From Actinomycetota bacterium (GTDB lineage Bacteria; Actinomycetota; Actinomycetes; Propionibacteriales; Propionibacteriaceae): a stretch of DNA of 41,079 nt. Below are positions 24,404 through 32,405 of this stretch, one piece after another. Below the pieces are notes generated by a model. That model saw nothing but the letters and a program-made list of their open reading frames with translations. It was not told where the DNA came from and did no database searches. Every line of letters starts with the position of its first letter. Position 1 is the first letter of the stretch. The translations under genes and the position numbers were made by a program. The DNA lies in contig JAIUOR010000054.1 in NCBI GenBank assembly GCA_020161795.1, positions 1 through 41,079 on the forward strand. The letters are read 5' to 3'.

Positions 24404-24562
24404 TTACGGCCGCTGGTTGAAGCGAACCTGCATCCTGGCGCCGGCGGCGTCGCTGTCACGCAGGCGATCGCGTTCGGCCTCGGCGCGCAACTGCTCCTCG
24501 CTGGGTGCCGGTCCGCGCAGGAAGCCGATGAAGCGGGACCACAACGATGGGTTCTTGGTCAT
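24404..24562 (-). CDS. 52-residue conserved-looking small protein downstream of accA
   Basis: A short protein starting MTKNPSLWSRFIGFLRG, with a hydrophobic-aromatic N-terminal helix, then an acidic-basic helix (PSEEQLRAEAERDRLRD) and a tail ending RFNQRP. GGAGG lies five bases before the ATG, which is the main evidence that it is real. It begins 43 bases after accA on the same strand and is probably co-transcribed. No family is recognised. An amphipathic membrane-surface or carboxylase-associated role is only a guess. Confidence 0.65.
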   Translation of the reverse strand: MTKNPSLWSRFIGFLRGPAPSEEQLRAEAERDRLRDSDAAGARMQVRFNQRP

Positions 24563-24605
24563 GTGGACCTCCTCTGACCAGTGTGGCACGGCCGGCCCGC
24601 CGGCG

Positions 24606-26366
24606 TCAGGCGTCGGCGATCTCGCAGAGCACCTGACCGCTGGTGACCGGGTCGCCGGGAGCGGCCTGAAGGTTGGCGATCACGCCGGCGCGGTGGGCGG
24701 TGATGGGCTGCTCCATCTTCATCGCCTCCAGCACGACCACCAGATCGCCCTCGCCGACCTGATCGCCTTCGACCACCGCGACCTTGACGATGGTGCCCTG
24801 CATCGGGGCGGCCAGCTCGTTGGTGGCTGGTGCCTTGGCGCGGGCGCCGCCGGAGCTGCGCCTCATCGGACGCTTGGGGCCGGCGGCGCGGGCGGCGGGC
24901 GCGGCCAGCGAGGAGGGCACCCGCACCTCGATCCGGCGGCCGTCCACCTCGACCACGTAGCTGGTCTTCTCCTCGGCCTCGGCTTCGCCCAGGGCGCCCG
25001 TGTAGGGAGGGATGGGAGTGGCGAACTCGGTCTCGATCCAGCGGGTGTGGACCCCGAAGACGCCGTCCGCGGCGACGAAGGCCGGTTCGTGCAGCACCGC
25101 GGCGTGGAAGGGCAGCACCGACGGCATGCCCTCCAGGACGGTCTCGGAGAGCGCGCGGCGGGCTCGCTCGATCGCCTGGGTGCGGGTCGCGCCGGTGACG
25201 ATGAGCTTGGCGACCAGCGAGTCGAAGGCACCCGGGACGGCCATCCCGGCGGTGTAGCCGGTGTCCACCCGGACGCCGGGACCGGTCGGCGGCTGCCAGG
25301 CGGTCAGGGTGCCGGGCGCGGGCAGGAAGCTTCGACCGGCATCCTCGGCGTTGATCCGGAACTCGATGGAGTGCCCGCGAATCACGGGATCGCCGTAGCC
25401 CAGCGGCTCACCGTCGGCGATCCGGAACATCTCCCGCACCAGATCGATGCCGGTCACCTCCTCGGAGACCGGATGTTCGACCTGGAGCCGCGTGTTGACC
25501 TCCAGGAACGACAGCGTCCCGTCCCGTCCCACCAGGAACTCGCAGGTTCCCGCGCCGACGTAGCCGGCTTCGAGCAGGATCGCCTTGCTGGCCGCGTAGA
25601 GCTGTCCGACCTGGTCGTCGGTCAGGAACGGCGCCGGCGCCTCCTCGACCAGCTTCTGATGACGGCGCTGCAGTGAGCAGTCGCGGGTCGACACCACCAC
25701 CACGTTGCCGTGGGAGTCGGCCAGGCACTGGGTCTCGACATGCCGGGGACGATCCAGGTACCGCTCCACGAAGCACTCCCCGCGCCCGAAGGCGGTGATC
25801 GCCTCACGGGTCGCCGACTCGAACAGCTCGGGGATCTCGTCCGGGGTGCGAGCGATCTTCAGGCCGCGCCCGCCGCCGCCGAAGGCCGCCTTGATCGCGA
25901 TCGGCAGACCGTGCTCGGCGGCGAAGGCCACCACCTCGTCGGCTGTGGCGACCGGGTCGGCCGTGCCGGGCACCAGGGGAGCGCCCACCCGCTGCGCGAT
26001 GTGGCGGGCCTGCACCTTGTCGCCGAGTGCCTCGATGGCGGCGGGCGGGGGACCGATCCAGGTCAGCCCGGCGCCGATCACGGCCCGGGCGAAGCCGGCG
26101 TTCTCGGCCAGGAAGCCGTAGCCGGGATGGACGGCGTCGGCGCCGCTGCGTTCCGCCACCGCCAGCAGCTTGGTGACGTCGAGGTAGGTCTCGGCCGGGC
26201 TCAGCCCGTTCAGCGCGAAGGCCTCGTCAGCCAGCCGGACGAAGAGCGAATCGGCGTCCGGGTCGGCGTACACCGCCACGCTGGCCAGCCCCGCGTCCCG
26301 AGCCGCCCGGATCACCCGCACCGCGATCTCGCCCCGATTGGCCACCAGCACCTTGGTGATCGGCAT
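24606..26366 (-). CDS. accA: Acyl-CoA carboxylase alpha subunit (biotin carboxylase + BCCP)
   Basis: A 586-residue biotinylated subunit of an acetyl/propionyl-CoA carboxylase. It carboxylates its own biotin with ATP and bicarbonate and hands it to AccD. Biotin carboxylase begins [17 protein letters not shown] and includes the ATP-grasp glycine loop [11 protein letters not shown] and [19 protein letters not shown] linker of about 80 residues leads to a lipoyl-type BCCP domain with EAMKMEQPI, where Lys550 is the biotin site. The start at 26366 follows AGGAAGGA. Further upstream in-frame sequence lacks homology. It is the counterpart of mycobacterial AccA3 and here lies about 4 kb from accD/accE. 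Confidence 0.96.
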   Translation of the reverse strand: MPITKVLVANRGEIAVRVIRAARDAGLASVAVYADPDADSLFVRLADEAFALNGLSPAETYLDVTKLLAVAERSGADAVHPGYGFLAENAGFARAVIGAGLTWIGPPPAAIEALGDKVQARHIAQRVGAPLVPGTADPVATADEVVAFAAEHGLPIAIKAAFGGGGRGLKIARTPDEIPELFESATREAITAFGRGECFVERYLDRPRHVETQCLADSHGNVVVVSTRDCSLQRRHQKLVEEAPAPFLTDDQVGQLYAASKAILLEAGYVGAGTCEFLVGRDGTLSFLEVNTRLQVEHPVSEEVTGIDLVREMFRIADGEPLGYGDPVIRGHSIEFRINAEDAGRSFLPAPGTLTAWQPPTGPGVRVDTGYTAGMAVPGAFDSLVAKLIVTGATRTQAIERARRALSETVLEGMPSVLPFHAAVLHEPAFVAADGVFGVHTRWIETEFATPIPPYTGALGEAEAEEKTSYVVEVDGRRIEVRVPSSLAAPAARAAGPKRPMRRSSGGARAKAPATNELAAPMQGTIVKVAVVEGDQVGEGDLVVVLEAMKMEQPITAHRAGVIANLQAAPGDPVTSGQVLCEIADA

Positions 26367-26394
26367 CGACGTCCTTCCTGAGTGCTCCCTCGGC

Positions 26395-26400
26395 AGTCTA
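26395..26400 (-). promoter_or_regulatory. Putative -10 element of accA
   Basis: On the minus strand TAGACT fits TANNNT and would give a leader of about 25-30 bases containing the AGGAAGGA ribosome site. No good -35 was found. Confidence 0.35.
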
Positions 26401-26463
26401 GAACCAACGCCGTGCGCTCGGGGCGGAGGCACGATCCAGCCGCGTGGGTGCGATGCTGTGGTC

Positions 26464-27453
26464 ATGAGCATGGTGCAGGGCCGGACCTGGCACGCCGGTG
26501 AACCGGCGCGCAGCGACTTCCCGCTGGTGGAACTGAGCGAGCTGCTGGCCGACCCGGAGAATCTGGTGTGGGTGGACCTGGTGGAGCCCGAACCCGAACT
26601 GCTGGCCACCCTGGCCGAGGAGCTCCAGCTCGACCGGCACGCCGTCGAGGACGCGGTGGCTCCCTTCGAACGGCCCAAGGCGACCCGCCATGCCGGCCAC
26701 GTGTTCCTCACCTGCTACGCCACCGCCTTGACCATCGATCCCGAGCAGGGCCCGCAGCTGAGCACTCCGCGGATCTCGGCCTTCGTGCTGCCGAACGGTC
26801 TGATCACCATCCGCTCCGGTGAGTTCGACTTCGACGAGGTGCAGCAGCGCTGGGCGGATGACGGCCAGCTCGGCCACGGCGTCGGCGCGCTGGTGCACGG
26901 CATGCTCGACACCGTCGTGGACGGCCATTTCGACGCGATCCAGGCCCTGGACGACGAGGTGGAGGGGCTGGAGGACATGCTATTCGGGGATGCCGTCCGG
27001 CCCCGGGCCTTCCAGCAGCGGGTGTTCGGCGTCCGCAAGGTGCTGGCGCAGCTGCGCCGTAAGGTCCTGCCGATGCGTGAGGTGGTGTCGGCGGTGATCC
27101 GGTTCCGGACCTCCGAGACGCTGCCGGTCGCGCGCGAGCTGGACGGTGACTTCGACGACCTTTACGACCACGTCATCCGCGCCGCGGACTGGAGCGAGTC
27201 ACTGCGCGAGGTGGTCGGCAATGCCTTCGAGACCAGCCTGTCGCTGCAGGACGCCCGGCTGAACGACATCATGAAGAAGCTCGCCGCCTGGGCGGCCATC
27301 ATCGCGGTGCCCACCGCGGTCACCGGCTGGTTCGGCCAGAACCTTCCCTACCCGGGCTACAACACCGGCTTCGGGGTGGCGCTGAGCGTGGGCCTGATCC
27401 TGGTCGGCGCGGCCGGGCTGTACCTGCTCTTCCGCAAGGTCGACTGGCTGTAG
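26464..27453 (+). CDS. CorA-family divalent cation transporter, GQN variant
   Basis: A 329-residue member of the CorA/ZntB family. It has a large cytoplasmic N-terminal domain, a long coiled stretch (from about [21 protein letters not shown] to the second helix), and two C-terminal membrane helices. The pore motif is [11 protein letters not shown] at residues 288-298, so the canonical GMN is GQN. This substitution occurs in an actinobacterial CorA subgroup, so it does not by itself imply loss of function. Ion specificity (Mg, Zn or other) is uncertain. The ATG at 26464 follows GATGCT by six bases, a weak -10, so it may be leaderless. ATG 26470 is an alternative start. Confidence 0.9.
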   Translation: MSMVQGRTWHAGEPARSDFPLVELSELLADPENLVWVDLVEPEPELLATLAEELQLDRHAVEDAVAPFERPKATRHAGHVFLTCYATALTIDPEQGPQLSTPRISAFVLPNGLITIRSGEFDFDEVQQRWADDGQLGHGVGALVHGMLDTVVDGHFDAIQALDDEVEGLEDMLFGDAVRPRAFQQRVFGVRKVLAQLRRKVLPMREVVSAVIRFRTSETLPVARELDGDFDDLYDHVIRAADWSESLREVVGNAFETSLSLQDARLNDIMKKLAAWAAIIAVPTAVTGWFGQNLPYPGYNTGFGVALSVGLILVGAAGLYLLFRKVDWL

Positions 27454-27469
27454 CCCCGGACCGGTGCGT

Positions 27470-28189
27470 TCAGCGACGGACCGGAGCGGGAGCGATCCGC
27501 AGCGAGCTCAGGCTGGCGCTCGGCGGCAGATCCACGGCCAGCCGGACGGTACGGGCCACGTCCTCGGGTGACAGGTAGCTCTCCGGCTCGTAGCTTCCGC
27601 CCTCGGCCGCGCGCAGCGCCTCCTGCATGGCGGTCGCGGTGCGGCCGGGATGGATGGTGGTGACCTTCACCCGTCCGGCCTCCTCGCCGCGCAGGGCATC
27701 GGCCAGCGCGGTCAGCGCGAACTTGCTGGCGGCATAGACCGACCAGCCCGGGTGGGCGGTCAGGCCGGCTCCGGAGTTGAGGAACACCACCAGGCCGCCG
27801 CTTGCGCGCAGCGCCGGCAGCAGCAGCCTGGTCAGCGTGGCGGGCGCGATCACGTTGACGTCCATCGTCCGGCGCCACTGCTCGCCGGTCGCCTCCGCCA
27901 CGGGGCCGTAGTGGCCCATGACGCCGGCCGAATGCACGAGGACATCCAGCCGTTCGATGCCCGCGCAGGCGGCGGCCACGGCCTCCTCGTCGGTCAGGTC
28001 GGCGAGGAAGGGTGCGGCGTCCGGCAGGGCGCTGACCACCTCGGCGACCGCGGCCTCGTCCCGTCCGCCGACCAGGACGCGGTGGGTGCGGCCCAGCTCG
28101 ATGGCGATGGCCCGTCCGATCCCCCGGCTGGCACCGGTGATCAGGGCGAGGGGCTTCATGCGTGGGGTGCTCATGCGTGGGGTGCTCAT
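27470..28189 (-). CDS. Short-chain dehydrogenase/reductase
   Basis: A 239-residue classical SDR oxidoreductase. The cofactor loop TGASRGIGRA is near the N-terminus, with HSAGVMG in the NAG position, SGAGL at the catalytic serine and YAASK with the Tyr/Lys pair. The residues after the second strand (GGRDE) suggest NADP(H). The ATG at 28189 overlaps the upstream UbiA stop (ATGA). Two more in-frame ATGs at 28174 and 28159 arise from a 15-base tandem repeat, giving the N-terminus MSTPRMSTPRMKP. The substrate is unknown. It is not similar to the DprE2 type that acts after decaprenyl-phosphate phosphoribosyltransferase. Confidence 0.9.
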   Translation of the reverse strand: MSTPRMSTPRMKPLALITGASRGIGRAIAIELGRTHRVLVGGRDEAAVAEVVSALPDAAPFLADLTDEEAVAAACAGIERLDVLVHSAGVMGHYGPVAEATGEQWRRTMDVNVIAPATLTRLLLPALRASGGLVVFLNSGAGLTAHPGWSVYAASKFALTALADALRGEEAGRVKVTTIHPGRTATAMQEALRAAEGGSYEPESYLSPEDVARTVRLAVDLPPSASLSSLRIAPAPVRR

Positions 28190-28192
28190 GCG
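28156..28192 (-). repeat. 15-bp tandem repeat duplicating the SDR start codon
   Basis: TCATGCGTGGGGTGC occurs at 28156-28170 and 28171-28185, and a partial third copy TCATGCG continues to 28192. Each copy carries an ATG on the minus strand, in frame, so three starts five residues apart are available. Confidence 0.9.
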
Positions 28193-29091
28193 AACACCGC
28201 GATCGTCACGGGAATCAGCCACAGGACACCGAGTATCTGCAGGATGCGGTCGCTCATCACCACATCCTCGGGCGCACCCGCGTCACCGGCATCGATCTTC
28301 ATGGCGTATCGCAGGATAGCCAAGGTGAACGGCGCGATCGAGATCGCCGTCCACGGCACGCCCCACAGCGGAACGAGATCGACGTCGAAGGCCCACAGGC
28401 TGTAGGACATGATCACGACACCGATCGACACCGACCAGATCAGCCGCAGGTAGGTGTCGGTGTAGCGTTCCAGCGAAGCGCGGGTGCCGGCTTCGGCACC
28501 CAGATCGCGCAACTCGGAGTAGCGCTTGCCGGCCACCATGAACAGTGAGCCGAACGCGGCCACCAGCAGGAACCACTGGCTCAGCGGGATGCCCGATGCC
28601 ACGCCACCGGCGATCGCGCGCAGCAGGAAGCCGGCCGCCACCATCGCCAGGTCGATGATCGGCTGGTGCTTCCAGAACAGCGAGTAGCCGACCTGGCAGG
28701 CCCAGTAGATGAGCAGGGTGAGGCCCAGCGCCGGCTGGGCCCAGAAGCCCAGGGCGAGGGCGCCTGCCAGGCAGACCGCCGAGAGCAGGTAGGCGGACCG
28801 GATCGAGAGCTCACCGGCCGCGATCGGACGGAATCGCTTGCGCGGGTGCTGCCGGTCGGCCTCGATGTCCCGGATGTCGTTGAACAGGTAGATCGAGGCG
28901 CTGACCAGGGCGAAGGAGAGGAAGGCCCACAGCGAGGCGATCGCAACGGCGGGCTCGAACAGCCGCCCGGCGGCCAGCGGCGCGGCCAGCACCAGGACGT
29001 TCTTCACCCACTGCTTGGGGCGCACGGCGCGCAGCCAGGCCGGCAGCGCGGCAGCGGGGCCAGGTGGGACGGGGAGGTTCTCGGACGACAT
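28186..29091 (-). CDS. ubiA: UbiA-family decaprenyl-phosphate phosphoribosyltransferase
   Basis: A 301-residue polytopic prenyltransferase-fold enzyme. It opens LRAVRPKQWVKNVLVLAAPLAAG, the pattern of actinobacterial decaprenyl-phosphate phosphoribosyltransferase (Rv3806c), which transfers phosphoribose from PRPP to decaprenyl phosphate. The Asp-rich catalytic motif is NDIRDIEADR (Asn71, Asp72, Asp75, Asp79), followed by HPRKRFRPIAAG. About eight to nine membrane helices follow. In mycobacteria the product feeds arabinan synthesis. Here no dprE1 or dprE2 is adjacent, so the downstream use is open. The stop overlaps the SDR start. Confidence 0.88.
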   Translation of the reverse strand: MSSENLPVPPGPAAALPAWLRAVRPKQWVKNVLVLAAPLAAGRLFEPAVAIASLWAFLSFALVSASIYLFNDIRDIEADRQHPRKRFRPIAAGELSIRSAYLLSAVCLAGALALGFWAQPALGLTLLIYWACQVGYSLFWKHQPIIDLAMVAAGFLLRAIAGGVASGIPLSQWFLLVAAFGSLFMVAGKRYSELRDLGAEAGTRASLERYTDTYLRLIWSVSIGVVIMSYSLWAFDVDLVPLWGVPWTAISIAPFTLAILRYAMKIDAGDAGAPEDVVMSDRILQILGVLWLIPVTIAVFA

Positions 29092-29162
29092 CGCGTTCCA
29101 GCCTACTGGTCGGGCCGGATCCTCCGGCAGGCTCAGGCGCCGCCGGTGGTGGGGATCCCGGT

Positions 29163-29783
29163 TTAGGACGGAATGGCCGGTGGGGGTGGCGGGCTGCTCC
29201 ACAGCCTGTGCCAGGCGATCCCAAGCTCGGCCAGCATGGTGCGCAGCAGGGGCAGGCTGATGCCGACGACCGTGTGGTGGTCGCCGGTGAGGCCGGTGAC
29301 GTAGGCGCCGCCCAGCCCGTCGATGGTGAAGGCGCCAGCCACCTCGACCGGTTCGCCGGTGGCCACGTAGGCCGCGATCTCCTCGTCGCTCAGATCGGCG
29401 AACCGCACGGTGGTGCTGGCCGTCGCCGTTCGGGATGCCGCGCCGTGGATGACGTGATGGCCGGTGTGCAGCACTCCGGAGCGGCCGCGTAACTGCCGCC
29501 ACCGCGCGGTGGCCTGCGCGGCGTCGGCCGGCTTGCCATGGATCTCGCCCTCGAGTGCCAGCACCGAATCGCAGCCGATCACGATCCGGTCAGCCGGCCC
29601 GGGCGGCAGGGCCTCCGCGACCGACTCCGCCTTGGCGCGGGCCAGCGCGGCGACCAGCGCCGCCGGATCGGGTTCGACGATCGAATCCTCGTCGAACCCG
29701 GAGACCACGACCTCGGGCTCGATCCCGGCCGCCCGCAGGGTGGCGAGCCGGGCCGGGGATCGCGAGGCCAGGACGACGTGCAC
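29163..29783 (-). CDS. maf: Maf-like nucleotide pyrophosphatase
   Basis: A 206-residue Maf/Ham1-superfamily protein hydrolysing non-canonical or modified nucleoside triphosphates to monophosphates. The family opening LASRSPARLATLRAAGI is present, as are GFDEDS, ARAKAESV, the catalytic-region GCDSVL and VEVAGAFTIDGLGG. The C-terminus ends in a proline run (SSPPPPPAIPS). The GTG start is five bases after the DUF937 stop. Its place after accD-accE matches Rv3280-Rv3282 in M. tuberculosis, with DUF937 inserted between. Confidence 0.92.
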   Translation of the reverse strand: MHVVLASRSPARLATLRAAGIEPEVVVSGFDEDSIVEPDPAALVAALARAKAESVAEALPPGPADRIVIGCDSVLALEGEIHGKPADAAQATARWRQLRGRSGVLHTGHHVIHGAASRTATASTTVRFADLSDEEIAAYVATGEPVEVAGAFTIDGLGGAYVTGLTGDHHTVVGISLPLLRTMLAELGIAWHRLWSSPPPPPAIPS

Positions 29784-29788
29784 CCGGC

Positions 29789-30412
29789 TCAGCGCCCGCC
29801 GCCGAGGATCTGTCCGAGCAGATCGCCCAGGTCGCCGTCGTCGCCGCGGCGCTGTTGCTGGGTCGGGGTGGTTCCGCCGCCGAGCATGCCGCCCAGGATC
29901 TGTCCGAGCATGTCGCCCATGCCGCCGCCCGCGCTGGATCCGGCGCCGGCGGTACCGCCGCCGCCGAGAATCCCGCCCAGCAGATCGCCGAGGATGTCAC
30001 CGCCGCCGGCCTGCTGCGTCTGCTGCTGGCCGCCGCCGAGCAGGTTCTTGGCAAGCCAGTTCATCACGATCGGAGCCAGGATCGGCAGCAGCTTGGCCAG
30101 CAGGCCGCTGTCCTGTCCGGCGAGCGCCTGAACCCGCTGCGGGTCGTCGGCGAACATGTGGCCGAGGATCTTGCGGCCGTCCTCGGCATCGATGTCGTCA
30201 ACTCCGTTGATGTCGCCCGCGTGCTGCTCCAGAGCGCCCAGCAGGCTGGCCTGTCCCGCGGCGTCGGTGGTGTTGGCCTGGAGGCTGCCCAGCAGGGTGG
30301 GAACGGCCACCTCCACGGCCTGCTCGACGGCGGCGGGGGAGGCGCCCAGTCGAGCGGCGAGGGCATTCAGGTCGATCCCCGACAGGATCTGGTTGACGGC
30401 GTTGTCACTCAT
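29789..30412 (-). CDS. DUF937-family protein
   Basis: A 207-residue protein. The first 120 residues are helical and match the DUF937 pattern: NQILSGIDLNALAARLGASPAAVEQAVEVAVPTLLGSL, then GRKILGHMFADD and LLAKLLPILAPIVMNWLAK. The rest is a Gly-rich, repetitive tail of DxLGxxLGGILGGG units with a QQQTQQ tract. Function is unknown. AGAAGGA lies before the ATG. It is inserted between accE and maf in an otherwise conserved gene order, and is probably co-transcribed with them. Confidence 0.88.
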   Translation of the reverse strand: MSDNAVNQILSGIDLNALAARLGASPAAVEQAVEVAVPTLLGSLQANTTDAAGQASLLGALEQHAGDINGVDDIDAEDGRKILGHMFADDPQRVQALAGQDSGLLAKLLPILAPIVMNWLAKNLLGGGQQQTQQAGGGDILGDLLGGILGGGGTAGAGSSAGGGMGDMLGQILGGMLGGGTTPTQQQRRGDDGDLGDLLGQILGGGR

Positions 30413-30428
30413 GGATTCGGTCCTTCTC

Positions 30429-30788
30429 TCAGATGCGGAAGCTGCTTCGCCAGGCCTCGCGGCCGGGGACGACGGGAGTTCGCACGGTGTGCCAGTACGA
30501 GCGCCAGCCGCCGGCCAGCGTACTGGTCATGGGCTGGTGCGGGGTAGGACGTTCCCTGCGCAATGCGGCCAGGATCACCGCCAGAGCGGCGAGCTCGGCG
30601 TCGGTGGGACGCCCGGAACGGATCTCCCAGGCGCCGGGACCAGACGGATCGCTCAGAACGGGGTCCCCGCGGAGTTGTTCGGAGGAGCGCAGCGGGGGAG
30701 AAGAACGTCGTGGGGTGTTCACAACGGGGTCCCCGCGGAGTTGTTCGGAGGAGCGCAGCGGGGGAGAAGAACGTCGTGGGGTGTTCAT
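30429..30788 (-). CDS. accE: Acyl-CoA carboxylase epsilon subunit with duplicated N-terminus
   Basis: A 119-residue small subunit that stabilises AccA-AccD complexes in actinobacteria. The conserved core starts at about residue 53, [21 protein letters not shown], and ends with the usual Trp-containing tail [10 protein letters not shown]. Before it lies an N-terminal extension made of a 22-residue unit twice ([18 protein letters not shown] then DPV), encoded by a 66-base tandem repeat. The ATG at 30788 overlaps the accD stop (ATGA). The GTG at 30722 in the second unit is an equivalent alternative start. Codon use in the repeat (CGA, TCT, CAA, GTT) is unlike the core. Confidence 0.85.
   Translation of the reverse strand: MNTPRRSSPPLRSSEQLRGDPVVNTPRRSSPPLRSSEQLRGDPVLSDPSGPGAWEIRSGRPTDAELAALAVILAALRRERPTPHQPMTSTLAGGWRSYWHTVRTPVVPGREAWRSSFRI
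30657..30788 (-). repeat. 66-bp in-frame tandem duplication at the accE start
   Basis: Units 30657-30722 and 30723-30788 are identical except for the last base (C versus T), which makes the start codon GTG in one and ATG in the other. Each unit holds a near-palindrome in which TCCCCCGC and GCGGGGA on the minus strand can pair. The near identity suggests a recent duplication. Confidence 0.95.
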
Positions 30789-32359
30789 AGCGGGATGTTC
30801 CCATGCTTCTTGGGCGGCAGCTGTTGGCGCTTGGTGCGCAGCAGCCGCAGCACCTTGATCACCTGGGCACGGGTCTCGTGCGGGAAGATCACCTTGTCGA
30901 TCGAGCCCCGCTCGGCGGCGATGTAGGGGTTGGCCAGTTCGTCGTCGTAGTCGGCGACCAGCTCCGCCCGGCGCTCGGCCGGATCATCGGCGTCGGCCAA
31001 CTCCCGCCGGAACAGGATGTTGACCGCGCCCTCGGCGCCCATCACCGCGATCTGGGCGGTCGGCCAGGCCAGGTTCAGGTCCGCGCCCAGCGGCTTGGAG
31101 GCCATCACGCAGTAGGCGCCGCCGTAGGCCTTGCGGGTGATCACCGTCACCAGCGGGACGGTCGCCTCGCCGTAGGCGTAGATCAGCTTGGCGCCGCGCC
31201 GGATGATGCCGTCCCACTCCTGCTCGGTGCCGGGCAGGAAGCCGGGGACGTCCACGAAGGTGAGGATCGGGATGTTGAAGGCATCGCAGGTGCGGACGAA
31301 TCGGGCGGCCTTCTCGGAGGCCTTGATGTCCAGGCAGCCGGCGTACACCAGCGGCTGATTGGCGACCACGCCGACGGCGTGGCCCTCCACCCGTCCGAAG
31401 CCGCAGAGGATGTTCGGCGCGTACAGGGCGTGCACCTCGAGGAACTCGTCGTCGTCCAGCACCCCGCGCACCACCTCGTGCATGTCGTAGGGCTGGTTGG
31501 GCGAGTCCGGGACGATGGTGTCCAGCACCCGGTCGTGGTCGGTGATGGTGAGGTCGGCCTCGGTCTCGTCGTAGACCGGCGGATCCTCCAGGTTGTTCTG
31601 CGGGAGGTAGGTCAGCAGCTCGCGGACGTACTCGATGGCGTCCGCCTCGTCGGCGGCCAGGTAGTGGGAGTTGCCCGAGCGGGTGGAGTGGGTGCGTCCG
31701 CCGCCGAGTTCCTCCATGGAGACGTCCTCGCCGGTGACCGTCTTGATCACCGCGGGGCCGGTGATGAACATCTGCGAGGTCTGGTCGACCATCACCACGA
31801 AGTCGGTCAGCGCGGGGGAGTAGACGTGCCCGCCGGCCGCGGCGCCCATGATCAGCGAGATCTGCGGGATGACTCCGGAGGCCAGCGTGTTGCGGCGGAA
31901 GATCTGGGAGTAGAGGTCGAGCGAGACGACGCCTTCCTGGATGCGCGCTCCGCCACCCTCGTTGATGCCGATGATCGGGCAACCGGTCTTGATCGCGAAG
32001 TCGAGGATCTTGACGATCTTCTCGCCGTACACCTCGCCCAGCGCACCCCCGAAGAGCGTGACGTCCTGGGAGAAGACGCAGACCGGACGGCCGTGGATGG
32101 CGCCGACGCCGGTGATCACCCCGTCGGTGTAGGGACGCTTCGCGTCCATCCCGAAAGCGGTGGCACGGTGCCGGGCGAACCGGTCGAACTCGGCGAAGCT
32201 GCCCTCGTCCAGCAGCGCGAGGATGCGCTCCCGGGCGGTCAGCTTGCCCTGGGCGTGCACCTTCTCGACAGCCTCGGGCGGGCTGGGGTTGAGGGCCTCC
32301 TCGCGGCGATGCGTCAGATCTGCGAGCTTCCCGGCGGTGGTGTGGACGTCGATCCCCAT
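30785..32359 (-). CDS. accD: Acyl-CoA (propionyl-CoA type) carboxylase beta subunit
   Basis: A 524-residue carboxyltransferase that moves CO2 from biotin to acetyl- or propionyl-CoA. It has the two crotonase-like halves: [18 protein letters not shown] and the first oxyanion glycines ([26 protein letters not shown]) in the N half, and [28 protein letters not shown] and [15 protein letters not shown] in the C half. Length and motifs match AccD5/PccB. The start at 32359 is six bases after a TANNNT -10 (TATCGT), so the transcript is probably leaderless. The order accD-accE-(DUF937)-maf follows, with birA divergent. Confidence 0.96.
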   Translation of the reverse strand: MGIDVHTTAGKLADLTHRREEALNPSPPEAVEKVHAQGKLTARERILALLDEGSFAEFDRFARHRATAFGMDAKRPYTDGVITGVGAIHGRPVCVFSQDVTLFGGALGEVYGEKIVKILDFAIKTGCPIIGINEGGGARIQEGVVSLDLYSQIFRRNTLASGVIPQISLIMGAAAGGHVYSPALTDFVVMVDQTSQMFITGPAVIKTVTGEDVSMEELGGGRTHSTRSGNSHYLAADEADAIEYVRELLTYLPQNNLEDPPVYDETEADLTITDHDRVLDTIVPDSPNQPYDMHEVVRGVLDDDEFLEVHALYAPNILCGFGRVEGHAVGVVANQPLVYAGCLDIKASEKAARFVRTCDAFNIPILTFVDVPGFLPGTEQEWDGIIRRGAKLIYAYGEATVPLVTVITRKAYGGAYCVMASKPLGADLNLAWPTAQIAVMGAEGAVNILFRRELADADDPAERRAELVADYDDELANPYIAAERGSIDKVIFPHETRAQVIKVLRLLRTKRQQLPPKKHGNIPL

Positions 32360-32365
32360 GTGCGC

Positions 32366-32397
32366 ACGATACTGCCGCCGGGCTTCCCCGGTAGGGT
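32366..32397. promoter_or_regulatory. Back-to-back promoters of accD and birA
   Basis: In the 46-base gap the minus strand has TATCGT (32371-32366), ending six bases before the accD ATG. The plus strand has TAGGGT (32392-32397), ending eight bases before the birA GTG. Neither start has a ribosome site, so both look leaderless, and their -35 regions must overlap each other's core promoter. Confidence 0.5.
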
Positions 32398-32405
32398 GAA
32401 CCCCC

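Noticed and set aside
30657-30788. Tandem repeats as a CRISPR array
   Set aside because: Two contiguous units without spacers, in frame within accE, and no cas genes nearby.
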